Of a DNA stretch of 64,000 nt, positions 52,408 to 61,519 are shown in pieces. A program made the translations under genes and the position numbers. Numbering within the stretch: position 1 is the stretch's first letter; every line of letters begins with the position of its first letter. The DNA is from JALEFZ01 sp038527485 (lineage in GTDB: Bacteria; Bacteroidota; Bacteroidia; J057): assembly GCA_038527485.1 (NCBI GenBank), contig JBCBFT010000017.1, positions 24,645-88,644 on the forward strand, written 5' to 3'. The notes under the pieces were generated by a model. That model was not told where the DNA came from and made no database searches. It worked only from the letters and a program-made list of their open reading frames with translations.

Positions 52408-53256
52408 CTAGGGGAGCTGACTGAGCAACATTTGTGCTTGCTGAATCAGTTCGGGTTCACCAGTCTTTTCAATCACGTCATTTAACGCGTCTTTTGCTTC
52501 ATTGTTTCTCCCCAATTGTGTAAGGGTGTAAGCATATTGAAGCCTGGCTATATGATCATCAGGTCTTACCTCTAGTACTTTCTCAAATCTGGAAAGTGCT
52601 TTTTCAGTCTGGCCTGTCTGTAGCGAAAATAAACCAAGTCTGAAACTCGCTTCTGCGTTGTTTGGGTTGATCTCCACTACTTTACGTATAGTCAGGATAC
52701 CACGCATAGCATTTTGCTGGAGTCTCGACTCTACGTAGGTTAGGCCCAAATACAACAAGGCTTCTTCGTTGGTTTCGTCTTCTTGTGTAACCGACTCTAG
52801 ATTCTGCATCGCCTGATCTGAGAAAGCTCGGAACAGTAAGGAATCATTAGATATTGTCGGCATCTGTGAAGCTTCATAGCTGAGAATACCAGCTTTGAGC
52901 TTTCGTGGTACTGTGGGAGCTAGCAGCGCAAGTTCATGTGCTAGCAGTGCAGCTTGATCAAGCCTCCCATTTCCTTCAAGCGTGTGTGTCAAGGAATCCA
53001 GTAATGGAGCTTTCTCCTCTTCGGGTGCATTTTGAGCACGAACAATCTCTTGAGCTAAAATAGGGTCCTGAATAGGAGGCAACTGATCTTGAATTCCTGC
53101 TGATTCGACAACTGTCCTACCCGCAGTATCAGGTCCTGGTTTTGTATTCAGATTGGTCTTGTTGGCAAAGAACAATAAAAGAAAGGTAACACTACCAACG
53201 ATCAAAATGATGATTCTCAAAAGAGAGCCTGAAGAGGAACTCGTGTTTGTCTGCAT
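52408..53256 (-). CDS. Membrane-anchored TPR protein
   Basis: The 282-residue protein has an N-terminal membrane anchor (about 13-31: LRIIILIVGSVTFLLLFF), a Pro/acidic linker, and three or more TPR units (about 160-280), with the classic NPNNAEASFRLGLFSLQTGQ and VRPDDHIARLQYAYTLTQLG repeats. Such a TPR gene regularly sits between HU and the COX24/rng genes in Bacteroidota. It probably works in a periplasmic or membrane complex; no partner is known. The HU gene lies 26 bases upstream, so they are co-transcribed. Confidence 0.82.
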   Translation of the reverse strand: MQTNTSSSSGSLLRIIILIVGSVTFLLLFFANKTNLNTKPGPDTAGRTVVESAGIQDQLPPIQDPILAQEIVRAQNAPEEEKAPLLDSLTHTLEGNGRLDQAALLAHELALLAPTVPRKLKAGILSYEASQMPTISNDSLLFRAFSDQAMQNLESVTQEDETNEEALLYLGLTYVESRLQQNAMRGILTIRKVVEINPNNAEASFRLGLFSLQTGQTEKALSRFEKVLEVRPDDHIARLQYAYTLTQLGRNNEAKDALNDVIEKTGEPELIQQAQMLLSQLP

Positions 53257-53282
53257 GTAACTTACCTGCTATACTGTACGAC

Positions 53283-53585
53283 CTACTCCTCGTCGGGTAC
53301 AGTTACGTTGTTATTTTTTACTTTTTCGATGAATACTTTCGCTGGTTTGAAGCTAGGCACGTTGTGCGCAGGAATAACGATAGGTTTATTTTGCGAAATG
53401 ATGCGACCTACTTTTTCCTTTCTGTGCTTTACTACAAAGCTCCCAAAACCTCGAACGTACACATTTTCTCCTCTCGCAAGAGAGTTTTTTACAACAGAGA
53501 AGAATCCTTCTAGAGATGCTGCAATATCAGCTTTGTCAATGCCGGTTTTTGCGGCGATCTCAACAATTACTTCAGCTTTAGTCAC
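53283..53585 (-). CDS. HU/IHF family DNA-binding protein
   Basis: The 100-residue nucleoid protein bends DNA as a dimer. The helical part MTKAEVIVEIAAKTGIDKAD and the core VYVRGFGSFVVKHRKEK, followed by the arm with the conserved Pro (NKPIVIPAHNVPSFKPAK), are canonical. It ends with an acidic tail. A strong promoter was found at 53648-53678 on this strand. It is divergent from mutY and first in the HU-TPR-COX24-rng row. Confidence 0.93.
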   Translation of the reverse strand: MTKAEVIVEIAAKTGIDKADIAASLEGFFSVVKNSLARGENVYVRGFGSFVVKHRKEKVGRIISQNKPIVIPAHNVPSFKPAKVFIEKVKNNNVTVPDEE

Positions 53586-53647
53586 AGTGTATATTTTTAT
53601 CTATAGGTGAAACGATACTAGACTGATTGATAGCTAAATCCGCCCCG

Positions 53648-53678
53648 CAAATTTAGTAGATTAAGGTGAAGGACAAAA
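53648..53678 (-). promoter_or_regulatory. Consensus Bacteroidota promoter for the HU gene row
   Basis: Read on the minus strand, TTTTG (-33, at 53678-53674) is followed by 18 bases and then TAAATTTG (-7, at 53655-53648), a perfect TTG-N18-TAnnTTTG arrangement. The start would be near 53642, giving a leader of about 55 bases. Confidence 0.8.
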
Positions 53679-53818
53679 CTTTTTCGAAGAAAAATGCGGG
53701 ATAGATCCTCCTTTAACCTTTTGAATCATAAATGGTTATAGAATTTCTCCCTCTCAAAAACTATTTGTGAAATTCAAGGATTTTGAGGAAAAAATAATCT
53801 TTTTTCTCATTAACAAGC

Positions 53819-53846
53819 TTGTTATCAGTCATTTGTTGTAATTTTG
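53819..53846 (+). promoter_or_regulatory. Consensus Bacteroidota promoter for mutY
   Basis: TTG at 53819-53821, 17 bases, then TAATTTTG at 53839-53846. The start near 53851 leaves a leader of about 40 bases before the mutY TTG start codon. Confidence 0.68.
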
Positions 53847-53889
53847 AGGGGTTAAATGGTTCAAGTTATCCTCCAAAATCTCCCTTATC

Positions 53890-54909
53890 TTGCATAAAAG
53901 TATTGGTTCTCAAATTGTTCATTGGTTTGAGCAACAAGGAAGAGATCTTCCCTGGCGTGAAGGACACGACCCCTATCAGATCTGGATCTCCGAAGTCATT
54001 CTCCAGCAAACGCGGATCGAACAAGGAATCAAGTATTTCTATCGCTTCATAGATAGATTTCCTGATGTACACACACTGGCCCAGGCTTCTCAAGATGAAG
54101 TGCTCAAGTACTGGGAAGGATTAGGCTACTACAGCAGAGCGCGAAACTTACATGCTGCCGCCAAACAAATCGTCTCGGATTACCAAGGGACATTTCCCAC
54201 CCATTATACGGAACTCCAAAAACTCAAAGGGATAGGACCCTACACCTCTCGTGCAATTGGTTCCTTTGCTTTCGACAATTCGACAGGAGTTATAGATGGA
54301 AATGTCCTGCGTGTCGTCGCAAGATTGACAGGAGATCACGCCCCGATCAACCAAGTCAAAACCCGCAACCACTTCCAGAAATTGGTGGACGAATGGGTGG
54401 ACTCTGTAGATTCTCGCAAATTCAATTATGGCATGATGGACCTAGGCGCGACGGTTTGTACACCGACGAAACCTGGATGTATGATCTGTCCTTTGCAAAG
54501 ATCCTGCGTAGCCTACCGCGATGGACTCACCCATATATTACCTCATAAAGAGAAAAAGCTCAAACGGAAGAAGCGCTACGTCAATTTTTATCTCAACTGG
54601 AATCCTGAGGGTAAGCTTGAGGTACAGCAAAGACCCGAAAAAGGACTTTGGGGTGGGCTATGGGAGATCCCCAATGAAGATATACCATTGGACGTGTGGC
54701 AATCCAAGCAGGATGAAAAAGGAGGGCAATACAAAATGGAGTTTAAGCATGTATTTACTCATATCGATATGTTTATCCATGTCTTCGAACGGGAAAATGT
54801 CAGAGAGATAAGTCAGCCTGCAGGTCAATTTATTTCACCCGAAGAAATTTCTAACTTTGCATTCGCGCGTGCTATATTGAAGATTTTCGAGGCAGCGCAA
54901 GTTCGATGA
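53890..54909 (+). CDS. mutY: A/G-specific adenine DNA glycosylase
   Basis: The 339-residue repair enzyme removes adenine from A:8-oxoG mispairs. It shows the HhH-GPD core (QQTRIEQGIKYFYRF, LKGIGPYTSRAIGSFAF), the catalytic Asp in GVIDGNVLRV, and the Fe-S ligands C-x6-C-x2-C-x5-C in CTPTKPGCMICPLQRSC. The C-terminal NUDIX-like domain for 8-oxoG recognition is present (KKRYVNFYLNW ... GLWGGLWEIP). No ATG is available; the start is TTG 53890, and a stop lies in frame 45 bases upstream. mutY-ssb-gldE-gldD is a known Bacteroidota gene order. Confidence 0.94.
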   Translation: MHKSIGSQIVHWFEQQGRDLPWREGHDPYQIWISEVILQQTRIEQGIKYFYRFIDRFPDVHTLAQASQDEVLKYWEGLGYYSRARNLHAAAKQIVSDYQGTFPTHYTELQKLKGIGPYTSRAIGSFAFDNSTGVIDGNVLRVVARLTGDHAPINQVKTRNHFQKLVDEWVDSVDSRKFNYGMMDLGATVCTPTKPGCMICPLQRSCVAYRDGLTHILPHKEKKLKRKKRYVNFYLNWNPEGKLEVQQRPEKGLWGGLWEIPNEDIPLDVWQSKQDEKGGQYKMEFKHVFTHIDMFIHVFERENVREISQPAGQFISPEEISNFAFARAILKIFEAAQVR

Positions 54910-55047
54910 GCGGTGCGTCTTCCTGGATGTAGACGAGGAAGGATGTACGTTCAACATTAGATTTATTACAAACGATAGATTCATATGTCTTATCCTTTAT
55001 TATATAAGGTGTAGCATATGGTTTCTACTCGCCTAAAAACCTACACA

Positions 55048-55527
55048 ATGGCAAAATACGGTTTGAATCGTGTTACCCTGATTGGTAACCTAGGACAAGA
55101 CCCAGAAATAAGATATACAGATCAAGGGGTAGCCTACACCCAGATCAGTCTCGCTTGTACAGAGGCTAGTCGAGACAAAGAAGGCAACTACATAGACAGG
55201 ACAGAGTGGGTTCGCGTAACTTTATGGAGAGGACAAGCAGACATTGCCGCCAAATATCTACGCAAAGGCTCGACAGTATATATAGATGGACGGCTCAGAA
55301 CCAGTAGTTGGGAGACGCCTCAGGGAGAAAAGCGGAGCAGGACAGATGTAGAAGGCACACGCCTCATCCTCTTGGATAGCCGTAATCCACAGGCAGGAGC
55401 TCCCATAGGTCAGCCCCCGATGCAAACACCCCAACCACAAAGACCTGTTAATTCTGCCCCAAGTTCGCCAGCAGGAACACCCTCCAAACCAACTATCAGT
55501 GAAGGAGATGATGATCTACCATTTTAA
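55048..55527 (+). CDS. ssb: Single-stranded DNA-binding protein
   Basis: The 159-residue OB-fold protein coats single-stranded DNA in replication and repair. The OB domain covers 1-108 (NRVTLIGNLGQDPEIRYT, WVRVTLWRGQADIAAKYL); the tail is Pro/Gln-rich and ends in DDDLPF, the peptide that binds partner proteins. ATG 55048 starts the family's MAKYGLNRVTLIG; an in-frame ATG at 55018 is 10 codons upstream and is less likely. It lies 139 bases after mutY. Confidence 0.95.
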   Translation: MAKYGLNRVTLIGNLGQDPEIRYTDQGVAYTQISLACTEASRDKEGNYIDRTEWVRVTLWRGQADIAAKYLRKGSTVYIDGRLRTSSWETPQGEKRSRTDVEGTRLILLDSRNPQAGAPIGQPPMQTPQPQRPVNSAPSSPAGTPSKPTISEGDDDLPF

Positions 55528-55723
55528 GAAAAAGGAAAAAGTTCTTCGTTTTCCTGGAAACGTTTGATTTTGAGTCCCTCAATAAATGGTAGCCTCATGA
55601 AATATGAGGGCTATGAGAGATAAAAAGATCCAGGTAAAAGCGATAGTTATTTTTTTTCGCATTCCTTAATTTCCTTATGTTTGTTTATATACAAACTACG
55701 GATACGTATAAAACCCAAAAAGC

Positions 55724-57085
55724 GTGGATGTTGAGCCTGGGAATTTATGGAGTTGGCCCCCAATGATGCTAGATGCATCGTTTTCGTTTGCGGATAATGT
55801 AGAGTTGATAGGTCAAATAGTATTGTTCCTCCTCCTCTTGACGGGATCATTTATGGCGTCGAGCTCGGAGGTTGCTTTTTTTGCTATGGGCAAAAATGAT
55901 CTAGAGGATCTCAAAGAAGCAGGGACCCGGTCAGCTCAGCGCATACTCATGCTCCTAGAGACACCCAAATTTCTCCTAGCGACGATATTGATCACCAATA
56001 ATTTCGTGAACGTTACGGCTATTTTGGTGGCTTCTAGTATTTTACAATTCTTTCATGGAGAATTTGGTTGGGACGATTCGATCCAGTTTTTCCTAGAGGT
56101 TATTCTGATTACCGCTTTTTTGCTGTTTTTTGGCGAGATTATTCCCAAGGTTTATGCAGCCAAAAACTATCGTAGCCTTGTACAGACGCTGGCCCTGCCC
56201 ATCCGTGTATTACAGTGGGTTTGTTATCCCCTGTCGTGGGTTTTAATCAATAGCACCAGCTTCATTGATAAGCGGGTCAATATTCCTACGGAGGCAGCCT
56301 CTCTAGAAGATCTACGCCATGCCATTGATATTACCTCCCAAAATGATGAGAACTCTGAGGATCAGGATATTCTGAGAGGGATTGTCAATTTCTCTAATAT
56401 TACGGTTCGGAGCATCATGCGGGCAAGGGTCGATGTGACGGCCTTAGACATCGAAACCCCTTTTGATGAGGTGGTGGAGTTCGTCAAGGCGCGCAGTTAT
56501 TCTCGTATTCCAGTATATGAGGAGAGTTTGGATAATGTCAAAGGGATTTTACATATCAAGGATTTGCTGCCCTTTTTGAAGAAAGGAGTAGAGCGGCCTC
56601 CCTTAGCTGAGATCCTGCGAAGCGTTCATTATTCTCCTGAGAATAAAAAGATTGATGCCTTAATGGAGGAGTTCAAAACGCAACATTTGCATATGGCGAT
56701 TGTCGTGGACGAGTTTGGCGGGACCGCGGGTATCGTCACCTTGGAGGACATCATCGAGGAGATTTTTGGGGAGATCAATGACGAATTTGATGGGGAAGAA
56801 CTGGTATACAATCGAATTTCAGATCTGGTCCATATTTTTGAAGGGCGGACCCCTCTCAATGATGTCCGTAAGATACTGGAACTAGAAGATGAGGTCTTTG
56901 AGGATGCGCGAGGGGATAATGACAGTTTGGGGGGATTGATCTTAGAAATACATGGAAAAATCCCTGATGTCGGAGAAAAAGTGCGTTATCGCCAGTTTGA
57001 GCTACACGTTGAGTCTGTAAATAAGCATCGAATTACGATGGTCAAGGTGGTGATTCTATCAGAAGATTGGCAGGAATTAGGGTAA
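55724..57085 (+). CDS. gldE: Gliding motility-associated protein GldE (CNNM/CorC family)
   Basis: The 453-residue protein has a DUF21/CNNM membrane domain (about 20-195, four hydrophobic segments, GSFMASSSEVAFFAMGKNDLE and FFGEIIPKVYAAK), a CBS pair (about 210-345, MRARVDVTALDIETPFDEV and DEFGGTAGIVTLEDIIEEIFGE) and a CorC/HlyC transporter-associated domain (about 360-450). Its start, GTG 55724, gives MDVEPGNL, like the MDxEP starts of GldE; ATG 55763 or 55766 would omit this. GldE is linked to gliding and T9SS function with GldD, the next gene. It may move Mg2+/cations, as other CNNM proteins do. Confidence 0.92.
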   Translation: MDVEPGNLWSWPPMMLDASFSFADNVELIGQIVLFLLLLTGSFMASSSEVAFFAMGKNDLEDLKEAGTRSAQRILMLLETPKFLLATILITNNFVNVTAILVASSILQFFHGEFGWDDSIQFFLEVILITAFLLFFGEIIPKVYAAKNYRSLVQTLALPIRVLQWVCYPLSWVLINSTSFIDKRVNIPTEAASLEDLRHAIDITSQNDENSEDQDILRGIVNFSNITVRSIMRARVDVTALDIETPFDEVVEFVKARSYSRIPVYEESLDNVKGILHIKDLLPFLKKGVERPPLAEILRSVHYSPENKKIDALMEEFKTQHLHMAIVVDEFGGTAGIVTLEDIIEEIFGEINDEFDGEELVYNRISDLVHIFEGRTPLNDVRKILELEDEVFEDARGDNDSLGGLILEIHGKIPDVGEKVRYRQFELHVESVNKHRITMVKVVILSEDWQELG

Positions 57086-57145
57086 ATAGCTTCTTGCGAG
57101 TCTAATGAAGGAGTGGTGTATCGTGTGACAATAGCTAGAAAATAT

Positions 57146-57739
57146 ATGAGAAGTTGGACGTTCTTGATTGGGCTTATATTCAGTGGGATGGTGGGCATGT
57201 GGGGATGTGAAGAATACGTTCCCTACGCTAGGAAGTATGGTTTTCCTCGAATTGATACGCCCGAACGGGCCGCACGTAGTTATCAGAAGTTTGAGCAGGA
57301 TAACTGTCCTGTATCTTTTGAATATCCTGAGATTGGAAAAGTAGCACGGACGATGGCCGACTCTTGCTGGGTAGATGTGCAGATGGAGTCCTATAACCTG
57401 ACATGGCACATCACCTATCGTCAGATCCCCAGAGATTCAGACTTGGAAAGGCAAAAAGAAGATCACCGAAAGTTGGTATATAAGCATTCTCAAAAAGCGA
57501 CGCGGATACAAGAGAGTATCATTGAGGAGCCTCTAGCTAGAGGCATTTTATACGAGGTGTACGGAGAAGTAGGGACACCCGTACAGGCATTTCTGTATGA
57601 CTCCACGGGCACGCAAGTCGCCCTACTCAATGTATATTTTCAGACGGCTGAACGAATGGACTCATTGGCACCTGTCATTCGGTACATGAAAGAAGAGTTG
57701 AACCATACGTTGGAGACGTTTCGATGGGAAAGGGGATAG
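57146..57739 (+). CDS. gldD: Gliding motility lipoprotein GldD
   Basis: The 197-residue protein has a lipoprotein signal with MWGC (Cys19 of this start). The next part, CEEYVPYARKYGFPRIDTPE, follows the GldD pattern C-x-x-x-Y-x-P ... Y-F-R-I-D; then come CPVSFEYPEI, CWVDVQMESYNLTWHITY and a helical LEDHRK-like segment ending in the VYGEVGTPVQAFLYDSTG block. GldD is required for gliding and T9SS-dependent secretion in studied members. The ATG at 57146 is preferred to GTG 57113 because it starts the signal. It is 60 bases after gldE and convergent with the Rpn-type gene. Confidence 0.88.
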   Translation: MRSWTFLIGLIFSGMVGMWGCEEYVPYARKYGFPRIDTPERAARSYQKFEQDNCPVSFEYPEIGKVARTMADSCWVDVQMESYNLTWHITYRQIPRDSDLERQKEDHRKLVYKHSQKATRIQESIIEEPLARGILYEVYGEVGTPVQAFLYDSTGTQVALLNVYFQTAERMDSLAPVIRYMKEELNHTLETFRWERG

Positions 57740-57748
57740 TGTAGCGCG

Positions 57749-58633
57749 TTAAAGGTGTGCGAGATCTGCCAGGTCTAAACCTGTAATGGTCATGATCTGC
57801 TCAGCCGTCATCCCTTGGGCTTGTAGCTTACGTGCGATTTCCATTTTGCCTGCTTTGATGCCCTCCTCGCGTCCTTGTTTCAAGCCTTTTTCTAGCCCTA
57901 ATTGCTCTCCTACTAGCCTGCCCGTTTCCTCAGCTTCAGATATCAGTGTTTTCTCGCTGCTGATGCTGTCCCAGTACTTGTCGTAGGACTCCAGTTCAGA
58001 CTTGCTAAAAGCACTTTCTGCTAGTTGCGCTATGGCTTCTTTGATTTCGGGGACTTCCATCAGATCGGCTGGTGGTTGTTCGGTTTGTTCCTCTATCTCT
58101 GTTAGGTATCGGAGCCACAATACTTGTAACTTTTTTTCGCTTAGATTCTTTGCTTTGAATTTAGGAAGTTCCACAAAAATCAACTCTAGTCCCTCTATCT
58201 TTTTACCTGTCAGCTCATTGTGAATCATCGAATAGTGATGATAATATAAATCTGTATCGTGCTCAAAATTTTCATTGACCAAGCTCAATGCGTACACAGG
58301 TCGAAGGCCTTTATATTCCTTTCCTCTATCTAATTGCTTAACGTAGGCTTTGGAAGCATTGAATAGTACGCGATGTTTGAAGGTATCCGTCCATAACATC
58401 TGCATTTCGACTATAAATTGCCTCCCTCGATTATCTGTACATCGAACGTCTACAATAGAGTATTTGAGTAGCGGAATGATCGGCACCATGTCTGCGGGGA
58501 GATATTCTAGATCCACGACTTCTTGTCCTTCATCTAAAGGAAGTAAAGCATTGAGAAAGCTCCTCAAGAGGTGAGGATGCTGACCAAAAACCTTTTTGAA
58601 GGTTAGATCATTCTTGGGATCTAAATATCGCAT
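57749..58633 (-). CDS. Rpn family recombination-promoting nuclease / PD-(D/E)XK transposase-like protein
   Basis: The 294-residue protein begins MRYLDPKNDLTFKKVFGQHP, the hallmark of the Rpn/PDDEXK_2 family, with the nuclease core up to about residue 140 (YSIVDVRCTDNRGRQFIVEMQM supplies the D ... ExQ motif). A helical C-terminal region ends with the repeated charged LGLEKGLKQGREEGIKAGK and a small helix-turn-helix-like tail (GMTAEQIMTITGLDLADL). The start at 58633 fits; 22 upstream codons lack family character. Rpn-type genes are often mobile or multicopy; no inverted repeats flank it. Convergent with gldD by 9 bases. Confidence 0.88.
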   Translation of the reverse strand: MRYLDPKNDLTFKKVFGQHPHLLRSFLNALLPLDEGQEVVDLEYLPADMVPIIPLLKYSIVDVRCTDNRGRQFIVEMQMLWTDTFKHRVLFNASKAYVKQLDRGKEYKGLRPVYALSLVNENFEHDTDLYYHHYSMIHNELTGKKIEGLELIFVELPKFKAKNLSEKKLQVLWLRYLTEIEEQTEQPPADLMEVPEIKEAIAQLAESAFSKSELESYDKYWDSISSEKTLISEAEETGRLVGEQLGLEKGLKQGREEGIKAGKMEIARKLQAQGMTAEQIMTITGLDLADLAHL

Positions 58634-58779
58634 ATACAAATATACACAATTCGCTAGCTTTTGAATTGTACCAGATACAAATGGACAAAAGTGAGCCAAT
58701 AGAAAATGCGCCCAAACGATTTCTGTCTAGGCGCATCATATATATTTTCTGTGTGAAGGCTGAGTTAACAGCTTCGCTT

Positions 58780-60141
58780 TTATTCTTCTACCTCTTCTTC
58801 GGGCTTCAAGTCAAAGCCTTCCAAGAAGTTCGTTGCGAAAACGCCTCCTTTGAATCGCTCGTCGTTCATGAGCTGTTTGTGGAATGGAATCGTCGTTTTG
58901 ACACCTTCTACAATGAACTCATCTAGGGCGCGAGACATTTTGGAGATCACCGCTTCTCTACTAGGGCCAGCTACAATCAGCTTACCGATCATCGAGTCAT
59001 AAAACGGAGGAATGATATAGCCAGAAAAAGCGTGGGTGTCTACGCGTACGCTATGACCACCAGGCTTGTGGAAGTAGATGATCTTACCAGGAGAGGGACG
59101 AAAATCGCTGAATGCATCCTCTGCATTGATACGCACTTCCATGGCACAACGGCCTGGAATGGGCTTGTAAGGCTCGATTTTCTCACCTGCGGCCACACGA
59201 ATCTGCTCTTTGATCAGGTCCACATCGTAGATTTCTTCTGTCACGGGATGCTCTACCTGAATACGGGTATTCATCTCCATGAAGTAGAAGTTGTGGTGCT
59301 TATCGTAGATAAACTCTACGGTACCTGCACCTTCGTAGTCTACATATTTGGCTGCTTTGACAGCTGCTTCTCCCATCGCTTTGCGGGTTTCTTCGCTGAC
59401 GACTGGGCTGGGAGATTCCTCCACGAGCTTTTGGTGGCGACGCTGGATCGTACAATCACGCTCAGAGAGGTGATAGACATTTCCGTGCTGGTCCCCCATG
59501 ACTTGTATCTCTACGTGGCGAGGTTCCTCTACGAATTTTTCCAGGTAGATGCCATCGTTGCCAAAAGCCGCTCCTGACTCTGCACGGGCACTATTCCAGG
59601 CATCTTCCATCTCATCAGGGTGGAATACTTTACGCATTCCTTTTCCACCCCCACCAGCAGTTGCTTTGAGGAGGATAGGGTAGCCTACGCCTTCTGCGAC
59701 TTTAAGTGCTTCCTCTACAGAGCTGAGTAGACCGTCAGATCCAGGGACGACAGGTACACCTGCTGCGATCATAGATGCTTTGGCTGTAGACTTGTCACCC
59801 ATGGCATTGATGACAGCGGCTGAAGGACCGATAAACTTTATTCCGTGGTCCTCACATAGTTGGGAGAACTCTGCATTTTCGGAGAGGAATCCATAACCTG
59901 GGTGGATGGCGTCTACGCCGCAGATTTCGGCAGCGGAGATGATATTGGCCATACTCAGGTAGCTCTCGGAGCTGGATGGGGGGCCGATACAGACGGCTTC
60001 GTCGGCAAATCGCACGTGAAGGCTTTCTTTATCGGCGGTTGAATATACTGCCACGGTCCCGATACCCATTTCGCGACACGTACGGATGATGCGCAGGGCA
60101 ATCTCTCCGCGATTGGCAATCAAAACTTTTTTGAACATCAT
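58780..60141 (-). CDS. accC: Acetyl-CoA carboxylase, biotin carboxylase subunit
   Basis: The 453-residue enzyme carboxylates biotin on AccB using ATP and bicarbonate, the first step of fatty acid synthesis. It has the pre-ATP-grasp domain (MFKKVLIANRGEIALRI), ATP-grasp with KATAGGGGKGMR and EMNTRIQVEHPVTE, and the C-terminal domain with SMIGKLI. It ends with an acidic EEEVEE tail, slightly longer than E. coli AccC. It lies 67 bases after accB on the same strand. Start ATG 60141 or 60138. Confidence 0.95.
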   Translation of the reverse strand: MMFKKVLIANRGEIALRIIRTCREMGIGTVAVYSTADKESLHVRFADEAVCIGPPSSSESYLSMANIISAAEICGVDAIHPGYGFLSENAEFSQLCEDHGIKFIGPSAAVINAMGDKSTAKASMIAAGVPVVPGSDGLLSSVEEALKVAEGVGYPILLKATAGGGGKGMRKVFHPDEMEDAWNSARAESGAAFGNDGIYLEKFVEEPRHVEIQVMGDQHGNVYHLSERDCTIQRRHQKLVEESPSPVVSEETRKAMGEAAVKAAKYVDYEGAGTVEFIYDKHHNFYFMEMNTRIQVEHPVTEEIYDVDLIKEQIRVAAGEKIEPYKPIPGRCAMEVRINAEDAFSDFRPSPGKIIYFHKPGGHSVRVDTHAFSGYIIPPFYDSMIGKLIVAGPSREAVISKMSRALDEFIVEGVKTTIPFHKQLMNDERFKGGVFATNFLEGFDLKPEEEVEE

Positions 60142-60208
60142 ATAAGCCTCTTTTTCGGGGCATCTCCCTGGTATAAACCTGTAGGGCTATGCCGATGACA
60201 GACAAGAA

Positions 60209-60721
60209 TTAACCTTGAGGATCGATCAAAAATAGTGGCTGATCGTACTCTACAGGCTGTGCATCTTCCACGAGAATCTTGACGATTTTACCTTCGACTT
60301 CAGATTCGATTTCGTTGAAGAGCTTCATCGCCTCAATGATACACAGTACTTGACCCTTCTGTACGGTATCACCCACCTTCGCGAAGGGAGGTGTCTCAGG
60401 GCTAGAAGAGCGGTAGAACGTACCGATCATTGGAGACTTGAATTCATATAGGTTGGATGTGTCTGCCTTGGGCGCTTCGGCTTGCGGCTTAGGGGCTTTG
60501 GCTTCTGCTTTGGGCTCTGCTGCTTCAGGAGCAGCCTGTGCAGGAGGCAATGCAGGAGCTACAGCAGGGATAGCTGGACCTTGCTGAGTGGTATAAATGA
60601 CGTTGCTCTCAGGAGCTTTACGACGAATTTTGATTTTGAAGTCTTCCTTTTCAATCTCTACTTCTGTCAGATTGGTACGGTTGACCAGCTTCAACAGATC
60701 TTGGATCTCTTTAAATTCCAT
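60209..60721 (-). CDS. accB: Acetyl-CoA carboxylase, biotin carboxyl carrier protein
   Basis: The 170-residue carrier begins MEFKEIQDLLKLVNRTNLTE, then a Pro/Ala-rich linker (about 48-87) and a biotinyl domain with the target Lys133 in IIEAMKLFNEIES. It carries biotin between AccC and the carboxyltransferase. It lies between efp and accC, an order found in Bacteroidota and elsewhere. Confidence 0.95.
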   Translation of the reverse strand: MEFKEIQDLLKLVNRTNLTEVEIEKEDFKIKIRRKAPESNVIYTTQQGPAIPAVAPALPPAQAAPEAAEPKAEAKAPKPQAEAPKADTSNLYEFKSPMIGTFYRSSSPETPPFAKVGDTVQKGQVLCIIEAMKLFNEIESEVEGKIVKILVEDAQPVEYDQPLFLIDPQG

Positions 60722-60836
60722 AAATTGGGAGTATTAGGTAGTATGTGATCGTGGAGAAGTTGCAAATGATTATCATCAGGTAAAATATAGGAGAGAAGTG
60801 AACCCCTCGATTTACTTACCTGTATGGGAGTCGCAA

Positions 60837-61415
60837 TTATTTCATTCTTTCCATGTAAGACTTGGAAGCAGTATCGATTTTGACCTTATCTCCTGTATTG
60901 ATGAACAGAGGAACGCGGATTTCTGCTCCATCTTGGTTGATGGCACTTTCGACTTTCGCAGGCTTCAACGTATTTGTTGCCGTATCCCCCTTCAGGCCAG
61001 GTTCTGTATAGATGATTTCTCTGATGACGTACTGTGGCATTTCTACAGTTAGGGGAGAATCATTTTCTGTATTGATCAAAACATCTACTTCATCGCCTTC
61101 CAGCATGAGCTCCACATTGTCGATCAATTTTTGCCCGATAGGGATCTGCTCGAAAGTTTCCAAGTGCATGAACATCAAACTGTCACCATCCTGGTAAGAG
61201 TATTGGTACTTGTGACGCTCTACACGGATGACGTCGATATTGGCGCTCGCCTGAAAGTTATTTTCAATGATCTTCCCAGACGTCAAGCTCTTGATCTTCG
61301 CACGCATAGATGCGGCACCTCTGGCCTTTTTTACGTGCTGTGTTTCAAGAACGGTATAAATATCACCGTTGTATCTGATACAGAGACCTTTACGTAGATC
61401 TGAAATGCCTGCCAT
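60837..61415 (-). CDS. efp: Elongation factor P with unusual tip loop
   Basis: The 192-residue, three-domain KOW/OB protein rescues ribosomes stalled on polyproline. N-terminal MAGISDLRKGLCIRYNGDIY and the C-terminal FINTGDKVKIDT are canonical. The tip loop that carries the modified residue reads HVKKARGAASMR instead of the common KPGKGxAF: Arg32 stands where Lys34 of E. coli is, and Pro-Gly is replaced by Lys-Ala. Modification by EpmAB is therefore unlikely; no earP or epm gene is in the window. It precedes accB by 115 bases. Confidence 0.93.
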   Translation of the reverse strand: MAGISDLRKGLCIRYNGDIYTVLETQHVKKARGAASMRAKIKSLTSGKIIENNFQASANIDVIRVERHKYQYSYQDGDSLMFMHLETFEQIPIGQKLIDNVELMLEGDEVDVLINTENDSPLTVEMPQYVIREIIYTEPGLKGDTATNTLKPAKVESAINQDGAEIRVPLFINTGDKVKIDTASKSYMERMK

Positions 61416-61519
61416 AAGTGTGAAAATTGGGTAAAATCAACTAATAATATTTCCTTATTTAGCTGAAGTTTTTGATTCCTTTGCTTAAACGGCAGGCAAG
61501 TTAAGAAAATTCAGGAGAA

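Noticed and set aside
57749..58633. Rpn-type gene as an intact insertion sequence
   Set aside because: No terminal inverted repeats or target-site duplication could be seen at its ends; it is a single nuclease-like gene.
59032..59577. 181-codon plus-strand frame opposite accC
   Set aside because: Antisense to a strongly conserved enzyme; no recognisable domain.
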